Shown here piece after piece: positions 17,696 to 26,568 of a stretch of 64,000 nucleotides of DNA; position 1 is the first letter of the stretch; every line of letters starts with the position of its first letter. The stretch is from Selenomonadaceae bacterium (GTDB taxonomy: Bacteria > Bacillota > Negativicutes > Selenomonadales > Selenomonadaceae): assembly GCA_030523645.1 (NCBI GenBank), contig JAUNIB010000008.1:31979-95978 (forward strand). Reading direction: 5' to 3'. The notes under the pieces are model-generated. The model saw only the letters and a program-made list of their open reading frames with translations, was not told the origin of the DNA and made no database searches. The position numbers and the translations under genes were made by a program.

Positions 17696-18439
17696 TCACA
17701 TAACCATGCCGCCATCAACATTAATGACTTGACCGGTTATATAAGAAGCATTGTCAGATGCAAGGAACAGCACAGCCTGAGCTACATCCTCGGGCTGCCC
17801 GGCACGACCGAGAGGAATGGATGTCATCATCGCTTCCTTGGCCTTCTCCGGCAGGTCCTTCGTCATGTCGGTCGCAATGAGTCCCGGTGCTACCATGTTG
17901 CAGGTAATACCGCGGGACGCCAGCTCCTTGGCGACCGTTTTTGAAAAGCCGATGACGCCGGCTTTGGCAGCTGCGTAGTTCGCCTGTCCGGCATTGCCGG
18001 TAAGACCTACGACAGAAGCCATGTTGATGATGCGGCCGTAGCGCTTCTTCATCATGAGCTTGGTTACTGCCTTGGTGGTGTAATATACACCCTTGAGATT
18101 TGTATTGATTACCGCATCGAAGTCCTCATTCTTCATGCGCATGAGGAGTCCGTCACGGGTAATACCAGCATTGTTTACGAGGATATCAATCTGTCCGAAA
18201 GCCTCGACGGTGTCAGCCACCATCTTGTCCACTGCTTCGCAGTCGGCAATGTCAGCCTTCAGCAGGATAGCGGTGCCGCCGGCTGCCTCGATAGCTGCTT
18301 TGGTCTCCTCGGCAGCGGCATCATTACCGGCATAGTTGACTGCAACCTTTGCACCGGCAGCAGCCAGAGCGACTGCTACAGCCCGGCCGATACCACGGGA
18401 TGCTCCGGTTACCAGAGCGGTCTTGCCTTCCAACAACAT
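17696..18439 (-). CDS. fabG: 3-oxoacyl-ACP reductase
   Basis: NADPH-dependent reduction of 3-oxoacyl-ACP. 247-residue short-chain dehydrogenase. TGASRGIG is the cofactor loop, NNAG follows, INMASVVG carries the catalytic Ser, and YAAAKAG the Tyr and Lys. VAPGLIATDM and GQVINVDGGM complete the pattern. ATG 18439 sits 9 bases after AAGGAGG and directly follows the fabD stop codon, so the two are coupled. Confidence 0.96.
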   Translation of the reverse strand: MLLEGKTALVTGASRGIGRAVAVALAAAGAKVAVNYAGNDAAAEETKAAIEAAGGTAILLKADIADCEAVDKMVADTVEAFGQIDILVNNAGITRDGLLMRMKNEDFDAVINTNLKGVYYTTKAVTKLMMKKRYGRIINMASVVGLTGNAGQANYAAAKAGVIGFSKTVAKELASRGITCNMVAPGLIATDMTKDLPEKAKEAMMTSIPLGRAGQPEDVAQAVLFLASDNASYITGQVINVDGGMVM

Positions 18440-18440
18440 A

Positions 18441-19382
18441 TCAGCCGACCTCCTTAAAGAAATCCAGCGCCTTCTGCAGACTTGCACAATCGCCTACATT
18501 GAGGCTCTTAATCTTGCGGTCGATACGCTTATCAAAGCCGCAGAGTGTCTTGCCCGGACCCGCCTCTACATGGGTATCTGCCCCGAAGGCGGTCATAGCG
18601 GCTACGCAATCCTCCCACTTAACGGGATGGTCTGCCTGAGTAACGAGATTTGCCTTGATGTCGGCAGCAGCAGTTTCCAGCTGTCCGTTGACATTGGCTA
18701 CTACCGGGAAGGCAGCATCTCTGATTTCAATCTTGTCCAGCTCTACTGCCAGCTTCTCGGCAGCAGGCTTCATAAGGGTGCTGTGGAAAGGTGCGGATAC
18801 CGGCAGGATTACTGCCATCTTGGCACCGGCGGCCTTGCACAGCTCGACAGCCTTTTCTACACCGGCTGCGGCACCGGCGATAACGGTCTGTCCGGGGCAG
18901 TTGAAGTTTACTGCCTGAACCGGGGATGTCTGGGAAGCTTCGGCACAAAGCTCAACAATCTTTTCACGCTCAATGCCGAGGATTGCGGCCATGCCGCCCT
19001 CCCCTACAGGAACCGCTTCCTGCATATACTGGCCGCGCTTGTTTACGATGCGTACCGCATCGGCGAAGTCCATGACTCCGGCTGTAACCAGTGCGCTGTA
19101 CTCGCCGAGGCTGTGACCGGCTGCGATATCAGGCTTTACGCCTTCCTCCATCAGCAGACGGGCAGCAATAACGCTGACAGTGAGAATAGCCGGCTGGGTA
19201 TTGGCGGTGAGCATCAGCTCATCGGCCGGGCCCTCGAAGCAGAGCTTCTTGATGGAGAAGCCCAGTGCATCATCGGCTTCCTCAAACATCCGGCGGGCCA
19301 GGTCAAAGTTCTCATAGAGATCCTTGCCCATGCCGACAGTCTGAGCACCCTGACCGGGGAATATAAAAGCAAGTTTATTCAT
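18441..19382 (-). CDS. fabD: Malonyl-CoA:ACP transacylase
   Basis: Loads malonate onto ACP. 313 residues. FPGQGAQ at the N-terminus, catalytic Ser in AGHSLGEYSAL, and His in SAPFHSTLM are all present. An AAGGAG site precedes ATG 19382. It lies between fabK and fabG in the same transcript. Confidence 0.96.
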   Translation of the reverse strand: MNKLAFIFPGQGAQTVGMGKDLYENFDLARRMFEEADDALGFSIKKLCFEGPADELMLTANTQPAILTVSVIAARLLMEEGVKPDIAAGHSLGEYSALVTAGVMDFADAVRIVNKRGQYMQEAVPVGEGGMAAILGIEREKIVELCAEASQTSPVQAVNFNCPGQTVIAGAAAGVEKAVELCKAAGAKMAVILPVSAPFHSTLMKPAAEKLAVELDKIEIRDAAFPVVANVNGQLETAAADIKANLVTQADHPVKWEDCVAAMTAFGADTHVEAGPGKTLCGFDKRIDRKIKSLNVGDCASLQKALDFFKEVG

Positions 19383-19410
19383 TTGTTCTCCTTAAATGAA
19401 TATTGACCAA

Positions 19411-20358
19411 TTACAGGCAGGCTTTGCCGATGGCAGCCTCTGCCTTGCCGATACCGGCAATGAGTTCCTCCATGATGTCAGCTACCGGCTTAATCTCATT
19501 CATCATACCGGAAATCTGACCAATCATGACGGAGCCGCGCTCTACATCGCCTTCACGGGCAGCGAGGCGAAGAGTACCGGCACTGAGCTTATCCAGCTCT
19601 TCGGTGGATGCGCCGGCCATTTCCCGCTCCAGGAAGGTGCGGGTGAGCTTATTCTGGAGGCAGCGGGAGGGATGACCGGTGCTGCGACCGGTAACAACCG
19701 TGCTGCGATCTTTTGCCTTCAGTACGAGGCTCTTGTAGTTCTCGTGAGCAATACACTCCTCGGATACTACGAAGCGGGTACCCATCTGAACAGCCTGTGC
19801 GCCGAGAGCAAAGGCAGCGGCAATACCGCGGCCGTCGCCGATACCGCCGGCAGCGATAACGGGAACATCTACAGCGTCTACAACCTGCGGAACGAGTGCC
19901 ATAGTGGTAAGCTCGCCTACATGGCCGCCGCTCTCGGTACCCTCGGCGATAACAGCATCAACGCCGGTACGGACGAGGCGCTTGGCCAGTGCCACAGAGG
20001 CAACGACCGGAATAACCTTGGTGCCGTTGGCCTTCATTGCGGGGATGTACTCTGCCGGGTTGCCGGCACCGGTGGTAACAACCGGAATCTTCTCATCAAC
20101 CATCAGCTGCATGACTTCCTTAACGAAGGGGGACATGAGCATGATGTTTACACCGAAAGGCTTATCGGTGAGTGCTTTTGTCTTTTCGATTTCTGCCTTG
20201 AGGACATCAGGCGGCATGTGACCTGCGCCAATGATTCCGAGACCGCCGGCATTGGATACGGCAGCTACCAGCTCTGCAGTGCCCAGCCATGCCATGCCGC
20301 CCTGAAATACAGGGTACTTGATTCCCAGCATCTGGCAAATTTTGTTATCTTTGAACAT
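19411..20358 (-). CDS. fabK: Enoyl-ACP reductase II (FMN-dependent)
   Basis: Final reduction step of each elongation cycle. 315 residues closely following Streptococcus FabK: PVFQGGMAWLGTAELVAAVS, GLGIIGAGHMP, KPFGVNIMLMSPFV, VVTTGAGNP, IAEGTESGGHVG, VIAAGGIGDGRG and GAQAVQMGTRFV. FabK enzymes are insensitive to triclosan, unlike FabI. No fabI is present here. Good GGGAGG site, ATG 20358. A small hairpin lies between fabH and this gene. A second FabK-like gene occurs at 16389. Confidence 0.95.
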   Translation of the reverse strand: MFKDNKICQMLGIKYPVFQGGMAWLGTAELVAAVSNAGGLGIIGAGHMPPDVLKAEIEKTKALTDKPFGVNIMLMSPFVKEVMQLMVDEKIPVVTTGAGNPAEYIPAMKANGTKVIPVVASVALAKRLVRTGVDAVIAEGTESGGHVGELTTMALVPQVVDAVDVPVIAAGGIGDGRGIAAAFALGAQAVQMGTRFVVSEECIAHENYKSLVLKAKDRSTVVTGRSTGHPSRCLQNKLTRTFLEREMAGASTEELDKLSAGTLRLAAREGDVERGSVMIGQISGMMNEIKPVADIMEELIAGIGKAEAAIGKACL

Positions 20359-20373
20359 TTATAAATCCTCCCT

Positions 20374-20389
20374 TGTCCGAAAACGGACG
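20374..20389 (-). promoter_or_regulatory. Small hairpin in the fabH-fabK gap
   Basis: TCCG-TTTT-CGGA stem, extendable to TCGTCCG/CGGACAA, in the 36-base gap. A likely mRNA processing or stability element. Confidence 0.35.
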
Positions 20390-20394
20390 AAGTG

Positions 20395-21396
20395 TCATTT
20401 TGCCCATCTCATTACGCAGGATGCCCAGGTAAGTCCGGCACCGAATCCGGCAAGAGCAACCAGGTCACCTTTTTTAAGCTTACCGGCAGCGTTAGCCTCA
20501 GCCAGGGCAATAGGTATGGAGGCTGCCGATATGTTGCCGTAACGCTCGATATTTATAACAAACCGGTCAAGGGGCTGCGCCAGTCTCTTGGCGGCTGCCT
20601 CAATGATTCGGATGTTTGCCTGATGGGGAACGATCCAGGTCAGTTCATCTGCTGAAGCACCGGCTTTTTCCAGCGAGCGCTTCAGGGTGGCCGGCAGCGC
20701 CTTTACCGCGAAGCGGAAGACCTCCTTGCCGTCCATGTGAATTCTGTTGACCTTGCGGGCGATAGTGTCCTCGTTGGCCGGGTATCTGGTACCGCCGCCG
20801 GGGATGCCCAGCAGCTCAGGACCCCGTCCATCACTGCCCAGGTCGAAGGAAAGTATACCGCTGCCGTCCTCCGCTGCCGTAAATACAGCAGCTCCGGCAC
20901 CGTCGCCGAAGAGAACGCAGGTATTTCTGTCTTCCCAGTTTATGTATTTAGAAAGGGTCTCGGCACCGATAACGAGAACATTTTTATAGAAACCGTTCTC
21001 GATGAACTGGGCCGCAACCGTGGTGGCATAGACAAAGCCGCTGCAGGCTGCCTGCAAATCAAAGGCGGCTGCATGGTCTGCTCCCAGCCGCTTCTGCAGC
21101 AGGCTGGCGGTAGACGGGGTGGGATGGTCGGGAGTCAGCGTAGCTACTACCACCAGATCCAAATCTGCGGCGGTAATCCCTGCGTCGTCCAGTGCCATCT
21201 TAGCTGCCTCGTAGGCAATATCACTGGTAGCTACATCATCAGCAGCTATGTGGCGCTCTTTTATACCGGTACGCTCCACAATCCACTGGTCACTGGTGTC
21301 CACGATTTTTTCCATATCGTGGTTGGTCATGACCCGCTCGGGAACATAGAAGCCGGTGCCAATAATGGCCGCTCTTCGCTTATTCTCTGTTGTCAT
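20395..21396 (-). CDS. fabH: 3-oxoacyl-ACP synthase III
   Basis: Initiating condensation of acyl-CoA with malonyl-ACP. 333 residues. Catalytic Cys in LQAACSGFVYA, His in VPHQANIRI and Asn in ERYGNISAASIP are all present, and DTSDQWIVERTGIKERH is the usual N-terminal signature. The ATG overlaps the plsX stop (ATGA), showing coupled translation. Confidence 0.96.
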   Translation of the reverse strand: MTTENKRRAAIIGTGFYVPERVMTNHDMEKIVDTSDQWIVERTGIKERHIAADDVATSDIAYEAAKMALDDAGITAADLDLVVVATLTPDHPTPSTASLLQKRLGADHAAAFDLQAACSGFVYATTVAAQFIENGFYKNVLVIGAETLSKYINWEDRNTCVLFGDGAGAAVFTAAEDGSGILSFDLGSDGRGPELLGIPGGGTRYPANEDTIARKVNRIHMDGKEVFRFAVKALPATLKRSLEKAGASADELTWIVPHQANIRIIEAAAKRLAQPLDRFVINIERYGNISAASIPIALAEANAAGKLKKGDLVALAGFGAGLTWASCVMRWAK

Positions 21397-22406
21397 TGTT
21401 CAGCATCTTCCTCCTTCGCCAGGGTATCGCTGATGCGTTGCAAGACATTGTTATTTACAAATTCATTTGCTACGCCGATTGCATTACAGATTGCTTTCTC
21501 ATTGGAGGAGCCGTGGCTGATGATAACGCAGCCGTTGACTCCCAGCAGGGGGGCGCCGCCGTACTCGCTCACATCAAGGCGCTTTGCCAGCTTCTTGAGG
21601 GGCGGGATAATGAGCAGTGCGCCGAGGCGGGCCAGCAGGCCGCCGTTCTTGATGGCGTCCTTTACCATCTCTACGATGGTCTTCGCCAGTCCTTCGGCAA
21701 ATTTCAGAACCACATTGCCCACGAAGCCGTCACAGACGACCACATCAAACTCACCCTTGGGGATGTCGCGGCCCTCGGCATTGCCGGTAAAATGTATAGA
21801 GGGATTGTCACGAAGGAGCGGATATGTGAGCAGCGCCTGCTCATTGCCCTTCGTTTCTTCCTCACCTATATTCAGCAGTCCTACCCGCGGCTTCTCTATA
21901 CCGAAGACATACTCGGAATAGATGGAGCCCATCACGGCCGACTGCACGAGATGCTCAGGCTTGGAGTCTACATTGGCACCGGAGTCCAGCAGGAGAGTAA
22001 CGCCCTCTCTGGTGGGTATGGGAGTAGCAATGGTCGGACGGGCGATGCCCTTTATCCGGCGGAGAATCAGCTGAGCGGCGGTTACTGCCGCACCGGTAGA
22101 GCCGGCAGACAGCACAGCGTCGCACTTCCCTTCCTTTACCAGGCGGGTCGCCACTACTATCGAGGAATCCTTCTTGGTACGAACAGCCTCAGCCGGGTGC
22201 TCGTGCATCTCAATTACCTGAGTCGTGTTTACGATTTCTATTTTTTTGTTATCGGCAACTTTTTCTTTTGCCAAAAGCGTTTTTATCTTCTCTTCGTCGC
22301 CCACAAGGACGATTTCACAGCCAAACCGCCCGACTGCTCTTGCAGCACCCGCAACGATTTTTTCGGGGGCGAAGTCGCCTCCCATGGCATCAACTGCGAT
22401 TTTCAA
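21393..22406 (-). CDS. plsX: Phosphate acyltransferase
   Basis: Makes acyl-phosphate from acyl-ACP for phospholipid synthesis by PlsY. 337 residues beginning MKIAVDAMGGDFAPE, the family signature. VLSAGSTGAAVTA and DGFVGNVVLKFAEGL are further conserved stretches, and GVNGCVIISHGSS is near the end. First gene of the fatty-acid operon, with its own promoter and palindromic operator upstream and an rpmF terminator before that. Confidence 0.96.
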   Translation of the reverse strand: MKIAVDAMGGDFAPEKIVAGAARAVGRFGCEIVLVGDEEKIKTLLAKEKVADNKKIEIVNTTQVIEMHEHPAEAVRTKKDSSIVVATRLVKEGKCDAVLSAGSTGAAVTAAQLILRRIKGIARPTIATPIPTREGVTLLLDSGANVDSKPEHLVQSAVMGSIYSEYVFGIEKPRVGLLNIGEEETKGNEQALLTYPLLRDNPSIHFTGNAEGRDIPKGEFDVVVCDGFVGNVVLKFAEGLAKTIVEMVKDAIKNGGLLARLGALLIIPPLKKLAKRLDVSEYGGAPLLGVNGCVIISHGSSNEKAICNAIGVANEFVNNNVLQRISDTLAKEEDAEQ

Positions 22407-22478
22407 ATATTTTCTCCCTCCGTCAGCATCCTCACAGCTCTGTGACCTGCAAAGTATACACTGACAGTAATGACAGCC

Positions 22479-22521
22479 TAATACAAATTTGTATTATATC
22501 GGCAAATTGTGAAAATTGCAA
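22479..22521 (-). promoter_or_regulatory. plsX/fab operon promoter with 18-bp palindromic operator
   Basis: Minus strand: TTGCAA (22516-22521), exactly 17 bp, TATAAT (22493-22498). The perfect palindrome TAATACAAATTTGTATTA (22479-22496) overlaps the -10 and start region, where a bound repressor would block transcription. FapR uses a related plsX-operon position in Bacillus, but its consensus differs, so the regulator is unassigned. Confidence 0.75.
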
Positions 22522-22555
22522 GAAAAAAAGAGAGCAGGCTAAACCTGCTCTCTTT
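22521..22555 (-). terminator. Terminator after rpmF
   Basis: Minus strand AGAGAGCAGG / CCTGCTCTCT stem followed by TTTTTTTCTT. It insulates rpmF from the fatty-acid promoter that starts right behind it. Confidence 0.9.
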
Positions 22556-22567
22556 CAAAAAGCATTT

Positions 22568-22747
22568 TTACGCTTCCTGAGCGATGACTTCCTTGCCATC
22601 ATAGTAGCCGCATTCGCTGCATACATGATGGGGCATTACCGGCTCATGGCACTGGGGGCAGAGAACATACTGAGGAGCAGTGAGCTTCCAGTTTGCACGA
22701 CGGGAATCACGACGAGCTTTGGACATTTTGCGTTTCGGTGCTGCCAT
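22568..22747 (-). CDS. rpmF: 50S ribosomal protein L32, zinc-ribbon form
   Basis: 59 residues starting MAAPKRKMSKARRDSRRANW, the standard L32 N-terminus. CPQC and CSEC form a four-Cys zinc knuckle, marking the zinc-dependent form. An AGGAGG site precedes the ATG at 22747. It follows yceD by 31 bases, as in most bacteria, and is followed by a terminator and then plsX. Confidence 0.96.
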   Translation of the reverse strand: MAAPKRKMSKARRDSRRANWKLTAPQYVLCPQCHEPVMPHHVCSECGYYDGKEVIAQEA

Positions 22748-22778
22748 TTATGACACCTCCTTAATTCTCATACAACAA

Positions 22779-23330
22779 TCAATCTTTAAAAAAATCGGCT
22801 AAGGCGGCCAAACGAGGGTCGACCACGCGACGATCGCAGCCGCAATCGCCGAGGTTTAAATCATGTCCGCATTTGGAGCACAAACCGCGGCAATCGGTTC
22901 GGCAGAGATTCTGCATGGGCTGGATAGCCACCAGCGTATCACTGACGGTGGGAAGCAGATCGATGATGTCACCATCAAAGTCGGTCTCTACTTCGCCTTT
23001 CATCTCCGTCTCGCCCTTTTCTGCCGGTCGACGAATGCTTTCATCGCCCCGGGAACCATCCCTGCGGAAGAAATTCTCCGAGAAGGGAATCGTCTCTGTC
23101 AGCGTCGTCTCTGCCAGACAACGGTCACAGGTAAAGGACTTGCTGTATTTGACAGTACCCTCAGCCCGGTAGCATTCGCCGGTGGCCTGAAGTGTCCCAC
23201 GGACCTCCACTTCGCCGACAAAAGTCACCGATACCGCCGCATCAAGCTCTGCCGCATCAACATTAAATGAAAACGGCACCATCTGACCCGGCGTCTCACG
23301 GAGCGCTGTCACGGAAATAAACATACCCAT
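22779..23330 (-). CDS. yceD: YceD/DUF177 family protein
   Basis: 183 residues. CDRCLAETTLTE in the middle and LCRTDCRGLCSKCGHDLNLGDCGC near the C-terminus are the family's Cys motifs and probably bind zinc. YceD proteins are almost always encoded next to rpmF and are linked to 23S rRNA or L32 function. ATG 23330 is used (GAGG about 10 bases before). The promoter predicts a leader of only ~15 bases. Confidence 0.93.
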   Translation of the reverse strand: MGMFISVTALRETPGQMVPFSFNVDAAELDAAVSVTFVGEVEVRGTLQATGECYRAEGTVKYSKSFTCDRCLAETTLTETIPFSENFFRRDGSRGDESIRRPAEKGETEMKGEVETDFDGDIIDLLPTVSDTLVAIQPMQNLCRTDCRGLCSKCGHDLNLGDCGCDRRVVDPRLAALADFFKD

Positions 23331-23349
23331 AAAAAATCAGCCTCGATAC

Positions 23350-23378
23350 ATTATAACGATGAGTACTTTTCTTGTCAA
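23350..23378 (-). promoter_or_regulatory. Promoter of yceD-rpmF
   Basis: Minus strand TTGACA, exactly 17 bp, TATAAT: a near-consensus housekeeping promoter. Confidence 0.9.
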
Positions 23379-23419
23379 GAAAACATTTAAATTATTTGAG
23401 AAGTGATACCACTATGCCA

Positions 23420-24517
23420 TCAGGCACAGCAGTAAGTCATAGCCGCCCGCACGACTGCCTCCGGTACATCCTTCGTGATAACGGTTTCGCCTGGGCGCGG
23501 AGCCAGTACCCAGCTTACTACGCCGTTTACCGTCTTCTTGTCGTGGAAAATGTCTTCATACATTTTATCTACGGTGCAGTTCTCCACTCTGGTGGGAAGC
23601 CCCAGCCGACTGCAGAGATTTTCTATCCTCTCAAGCAGTGCCTTGTCACCGATGTTCAATGCCGCTCCGATGTGAGCCGCACAGACCATACCGATAGCTA
23701 CGGCTTCGCCGTGGTTATAGCATCCGTAGCCTGCTTCCTTCTCCACCGCATGAGCCATGGTGTGACCATAATTCAAAATCCGGCGGAGGCCGCCTTCCTT
23801 TTCATCACGGCTTACTACATCCGCCTTTATCTCGCAGGAGCGTATAATCAGATGACGGACAGCCTCTGTATCAAGGCGTTTTACTGCTTCGGAGTTTTCT
23901 TCCAGATAGTCGAACAGCTCCGCATCGCTGATAATGCCGTACTTCACGATTTCTCCCAGGCCGGTAGATATCTCACGAGCCGGCAGCGTCTTCAGACAGT
24001 CAAGGTCGATGAATACAGCATCCGGCTGATAAAAGGCGCCGATGAGATTTTTGCCCAATCGGTGATTGACTGCGACCTTGCCGCCTACGGATGAGTCCAC
24101 ATCAGCCAGCAGGCTGGTGGGAATCTGAATGAAGGGAACACCGCGCATATAGGTCGCTGCGATGAAGCCGCTAAGGTCACCAACGACACCGCCGCCAAGT
24201 GCAATCACCGGAGAGTGGCGGTCAAGGCCAGCCTCTATTGCAGTAGTGAAGACACCCTCGGCTACTGTTAGGGACTTGGAGGCCTCTCCGGCCGGAATAG
24301 TCGCCACCTCTGCGGTCATGCCTGCTGCCGAGAGCAAGGCTTTCACCCGGTCTGCGTAAAGAGGGCCGACATTTGTATCGGTGATGACGAGGGCGGTGCG
24401 GGAATATTTTTTCCCGGCCACAAATCCCGTCAGGCTGTCCAGCGCTCCGCTGCCGATTACTATATCGTAGCTGTCCGGGCCAAGCTCCACCCGGACGATA
24501 TCAAAATCTTTTTTCAT
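23420..24517 (-). CDS. aroB: 3-dehydroquinate synthase
   Basis: Second step of the shikimate pathway, cyclising DAHP using NAD+ and a metal. 365 residues. ALGGGVVGDLSGFIA binds NAD, TSLLADVDSSVGGKVAVNH carries active-site residues, and RILNYGHTMAHAVE plus YNHGEAVAIGM carry the metal-binding His. ATG 24517 has only a weak ribosome site. It is third after aroC and aroK, across a 193-base gap holding a repeat element. Confidence 0.96.
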   Translation of the reverse strand: MKKDFDIVRVELGPDSYDIVIGSGALDSLTGFVAGKKYSRTALVITDTNVGPLYADRVKALLSAAGMTAEVATIPAGEASKSLTVAEGVFTTAIEAGLDRHSPVIALGGGVVGDLSGFIAATYMRGVPFIQIPTSLLADVDSSVGGKVAVNHRLGKNLIGAFYQPDAVFIDLDCLKTLPAREISTGLGEIVKYGIISDAELFDYLEENSEAVKRLDTEAVRHLIIRSCEIKADVVSRDEKEGGLRRILNYGHTMAHAVEKEAGYGCYNHGEAVAIGMVCAAHIGAALNIGDKALLERIENLCSRLGLPTRVENCTVDKMYEDIFHDKKTVNGVVSWVLAPRPGETVITKDVPEAVVRAAMTYCCA

Positions 24518-24543
24518 ATTATACCGTTACAACTTAATATTCA

Positions 24544-24683
24544 AACGCGTGATGCCTGCCGGAAACGCGCTCTCGCTTAATTTATTCACGCAGCGGTACA
24601 TAAGTTCTGACTTCGCCTTGCGGCTCGTCAATCGCTAAGTACCGGCGTTCATAAAAGTTTCCTTACAGGCATCACCGCGTTAC
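24544..24683 (-). repeat. CTTAG-hairpin element between aroK and aroB
   Basis: On the minus strand, CTGTAAGGAAAC, then TTTATGAACGCCGGTACTTAGCG, an internal variable hairpin (TTGAC...GTCA), then GTACCGCTGCGTGAATAAA (24581-24670). The flanks GTGATGCCTG (24550-24559 region) and CAGGCATCAC form an outer inverted repeat. A copy with another internal loop is at 52423-52507. Confidence 0.65.
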
Positions 24684-24710
24684 TCCACACAAATTTGACC
24701 GTTTTCTTCA

Positions 24711-25253
24711 TTAGAAAGAGGGGAGCATTACGGAGTCCATCTCGAAGCGGCTGAATATCTCACCTGCTACATCGTCAGGAGTCTTGCCGTCGGTGTCGAT
24801 GGTATAGTCTGCTTCCTTGTAGAGAGCCTCACGCTCAGCCAGCAGCTTCTCAATGGCTGCCTTACGGTCATCGCCGGCAGCGTCCAGCAGGGGACGCTCG
24901 CCCTGAGCGGCAGTACGCTGGAGAATGGTATCAACGGAAGCGGTGAGGCAAACAATGATGCCGGCTTCCTTGAGAGCTTCCATGTTCTTCGGATCCTTCA
25001 CCGTGCCGCCGCCGGTAGCGATGACCTGCTTGTTGCCCTTAGCCAGACGCTGAGCGACTTCGCTCTCCTTCTGACGGAAATATGCCTCGCCCTTCTCGGC
25101 GAAAATATCCGGTACAGCCTTGCCCTCTTCCTTCTCGATGATGGCATCCATATCGGAGAACTCAAAGGTTACCCACTCGGCCAGGGTCTTGCCTACGCTT
25201 GTTTTACCGGTACCCATGAAACCGGTGAGAACGATGTTTCTTGCTTCCTTCAT
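24711..25253 (-). CDS. aroK: Shikimate kinase
   Basis: ATP-dependent phosphorylation of shikimate. 180 residues. GFMGTGKTSVGK is the Walker A loop, FSDMDAIIE holds the Mg/shikimate Asp pair, FRQKESEV the shikimate-binding Arg, ATGGGTV the glycine-rich shikimate loop, and ERPLLD the lid Arg. The AGAGGAGG site before ATG 25253 is strong. It lies 39 bases downstream of aroC. Confidence 0.95.
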   Translation of the reverse strand: MKEARNIVLTGFMGTGKTSVGKTLAEWVTFEFSDMDAIIEKEEGKAVPDIFAEKGEAYFRQKESEVAQRLAKGNKQVIATGGGTVKDPKNMEALKEAGIIVCLTASVDTILQRTAAQGERPLLDAAGDDRKAAIEKLLAEREALYKEADYTIDTDGKTPDDVAGEIFSRFEMDSVMLPSF

Positions 25254-25292
25254 TAATAATACCTCCTCTGCTGTCTGTAAAAATTTTATAGT

Positions 25293-26450
25293 TTACATTT
25301 CTGCTGCAAGTCTTGCTTTGTAATCAGCGATATTCCGCTTGATATCCGCCAGATTGTCACCGCCGAAGGTCTCCAGTATCTCTGCGGCAAGAGTGATGGC
25401 AACCATCGCCTCACCTACCACTGAGGCAGCGGAGACGGCACAGCAGTCGCTGCGCTCCTTGGAAGCCAGAACCGGCTGCTTGGAGCGAATGTCTACGGAG
25501 TGAAGGGGCGTCATGAGGGTAGGAATCGGCTTCATGCAGGCTCTTACCACCAGCTCTTCACCGTTGGTAATGCCGCCCTCCAGACCGCCGGCGTGATTTG
25601 TCTCACGGTAGACATGGGCATTCTCATCGAAGAACATTTCATCGTGAGCCTTGCTGCCGGGAAGATAGGCGTAGCCAAAGCCTTCGCCTACCTCAACGCC
25701 CTTGATAGCCTGAATGGACATAAGTGCCTGAGCCAGCTTGCCGTCGAGACGGCGGTCCCACTGGATGTGGCTGCCGAGACCGATAGGAAGATTTCTGACG
25801 ATGACCTCGAAGATACCGCCGAGAGTATCGCCGGCCTCCATTGCCGTCCTTATCTTTTCCTTCATTGCCTCTTCGGCAGCGGGGTCGCAGCAGTTCAGCT
25901 CACTGTCGGTATTGCCGATGGCTTCGGATGCAATCTTGCTGCGGTCAACTGTGACACCGCCGATGTTTACCACATGGGAAACAACTGCAATGTCCAACGC
26001 CCGGAGGAATTCCTTGCAGAGAGCGCCCACGGCAACTCTGGCAGCCGTTTCTCTGGCACTGGCCCGCTCCAGTATGTCACGAGCATCCCTGCGGTCATAC
26101 TTCAGCACGCCCACCAGATCAGCATGACCGGGACGGGCCTCGGTGACTGCCGGTCCCTCCGGCTCACCGAACTGAGACATCCGGCCGGTCCAGTTCTGCC
26201 AGTCGCGGTTGTTCACTCTGAGCGTAATGGGTGAGCCAAGGGTCTCCCCGAAGCGAATGCCGGACTGAACCTCGGCCTTATCAGTCTCAATCTTCATCCG
26301 GCCGCCGCGGCCGTAGCCCTGCTGACGCCGGGCCATATCTTTATTTATCCGTTCAATGTCCGGCCTGAAGCCTGCCGGCAAGCCTTCAACGATTGCCGTA
26401 AGGCAGGGACCGTGAGATTCTCCGGCTGTCATAAAACGCAGCTTTCCCAA
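25293..26450 (-). CDS. aroC: Chorismate synthase
   Basis: FMN-dependent conversion of EPSP to chorismate. 385 residues. TAGESHG, RRQQGYGRGGRM, RPGHADLVG, RDILERASARETAARVA and GITNGEELVVR are family signatures. TTG 26450 is preferred because AAAGAGG lies 8 bases before it and it gives the usual short N-terminus. The GTG at 26459 overlaps the site. First gene of aroC-aroK-aroB with its own promoter. Confidence 0.95.
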   Translation of the reverse strand: MGKLRFMTAGESHGPCLTAIVEGLPAGFRPDIERINKDMARRQQGYGRGGRMKIETDKAEVQSGIRFGETLGSPITLRVNNRDWQNWTGRMSQFGEPEGPAVTEARPGHADLVGVLKYDRRDARDILERASARETAARVAVGALCKEFLRALDIAVVSHVVNIGGVTVDRSKIASEAIGNTDSELNCCDPAAEEAMKEKIRTAMEAGDTLGGIFEVIVRNLPIGLGSHIQWDRRLDGKLAQALMSIQAIKGVEVGEGFGYAYLPGSKAHDEMFFDENAHVYRETNHAGGLEGGITNGEELVVRACMKPIPTLMTPLHSVDIRSKQPVLASKERSDCCAVSAASVVGEAMVAITLAAEILETFGGDNLADIKRNIADYKARLAAEM

Positions 26451-26500
26451 ATCCAGCACCTCTTTGTTTCTGTAAAAATAAGCATAAAAGCCTATTTTGA

Positions 26501-26530
26501 ATTATAACGCCATTAATCAGAAAAATGCAA
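26501..26530 (-). promoter_or_regulatory. Promoter of aroC-aroK-aroB
   Basis: Minus strand TTGCAT, 18 bp, TATAAT, in the gap after the pilus operon. Confidence 0.7.
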
Positions 26531-26568
26531 GGCATTTTCTCCACATTACCTTTGAATGCCTCGGCCGC

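Noticed and set aside
18336..21921. Several 320-394 codon plus-strand frames across fabD, fabK, fabH and plsX
   Set aside because: All are opposite genes with complete active sites and coupled starts. None has a ribosome site or recognisable domain.
22479..22496. Assigning the plsX palindrome to FapR
   Set aside because: Position fits but the sequence does not match the FapR consensus I know, and no fapR gene is in the window.
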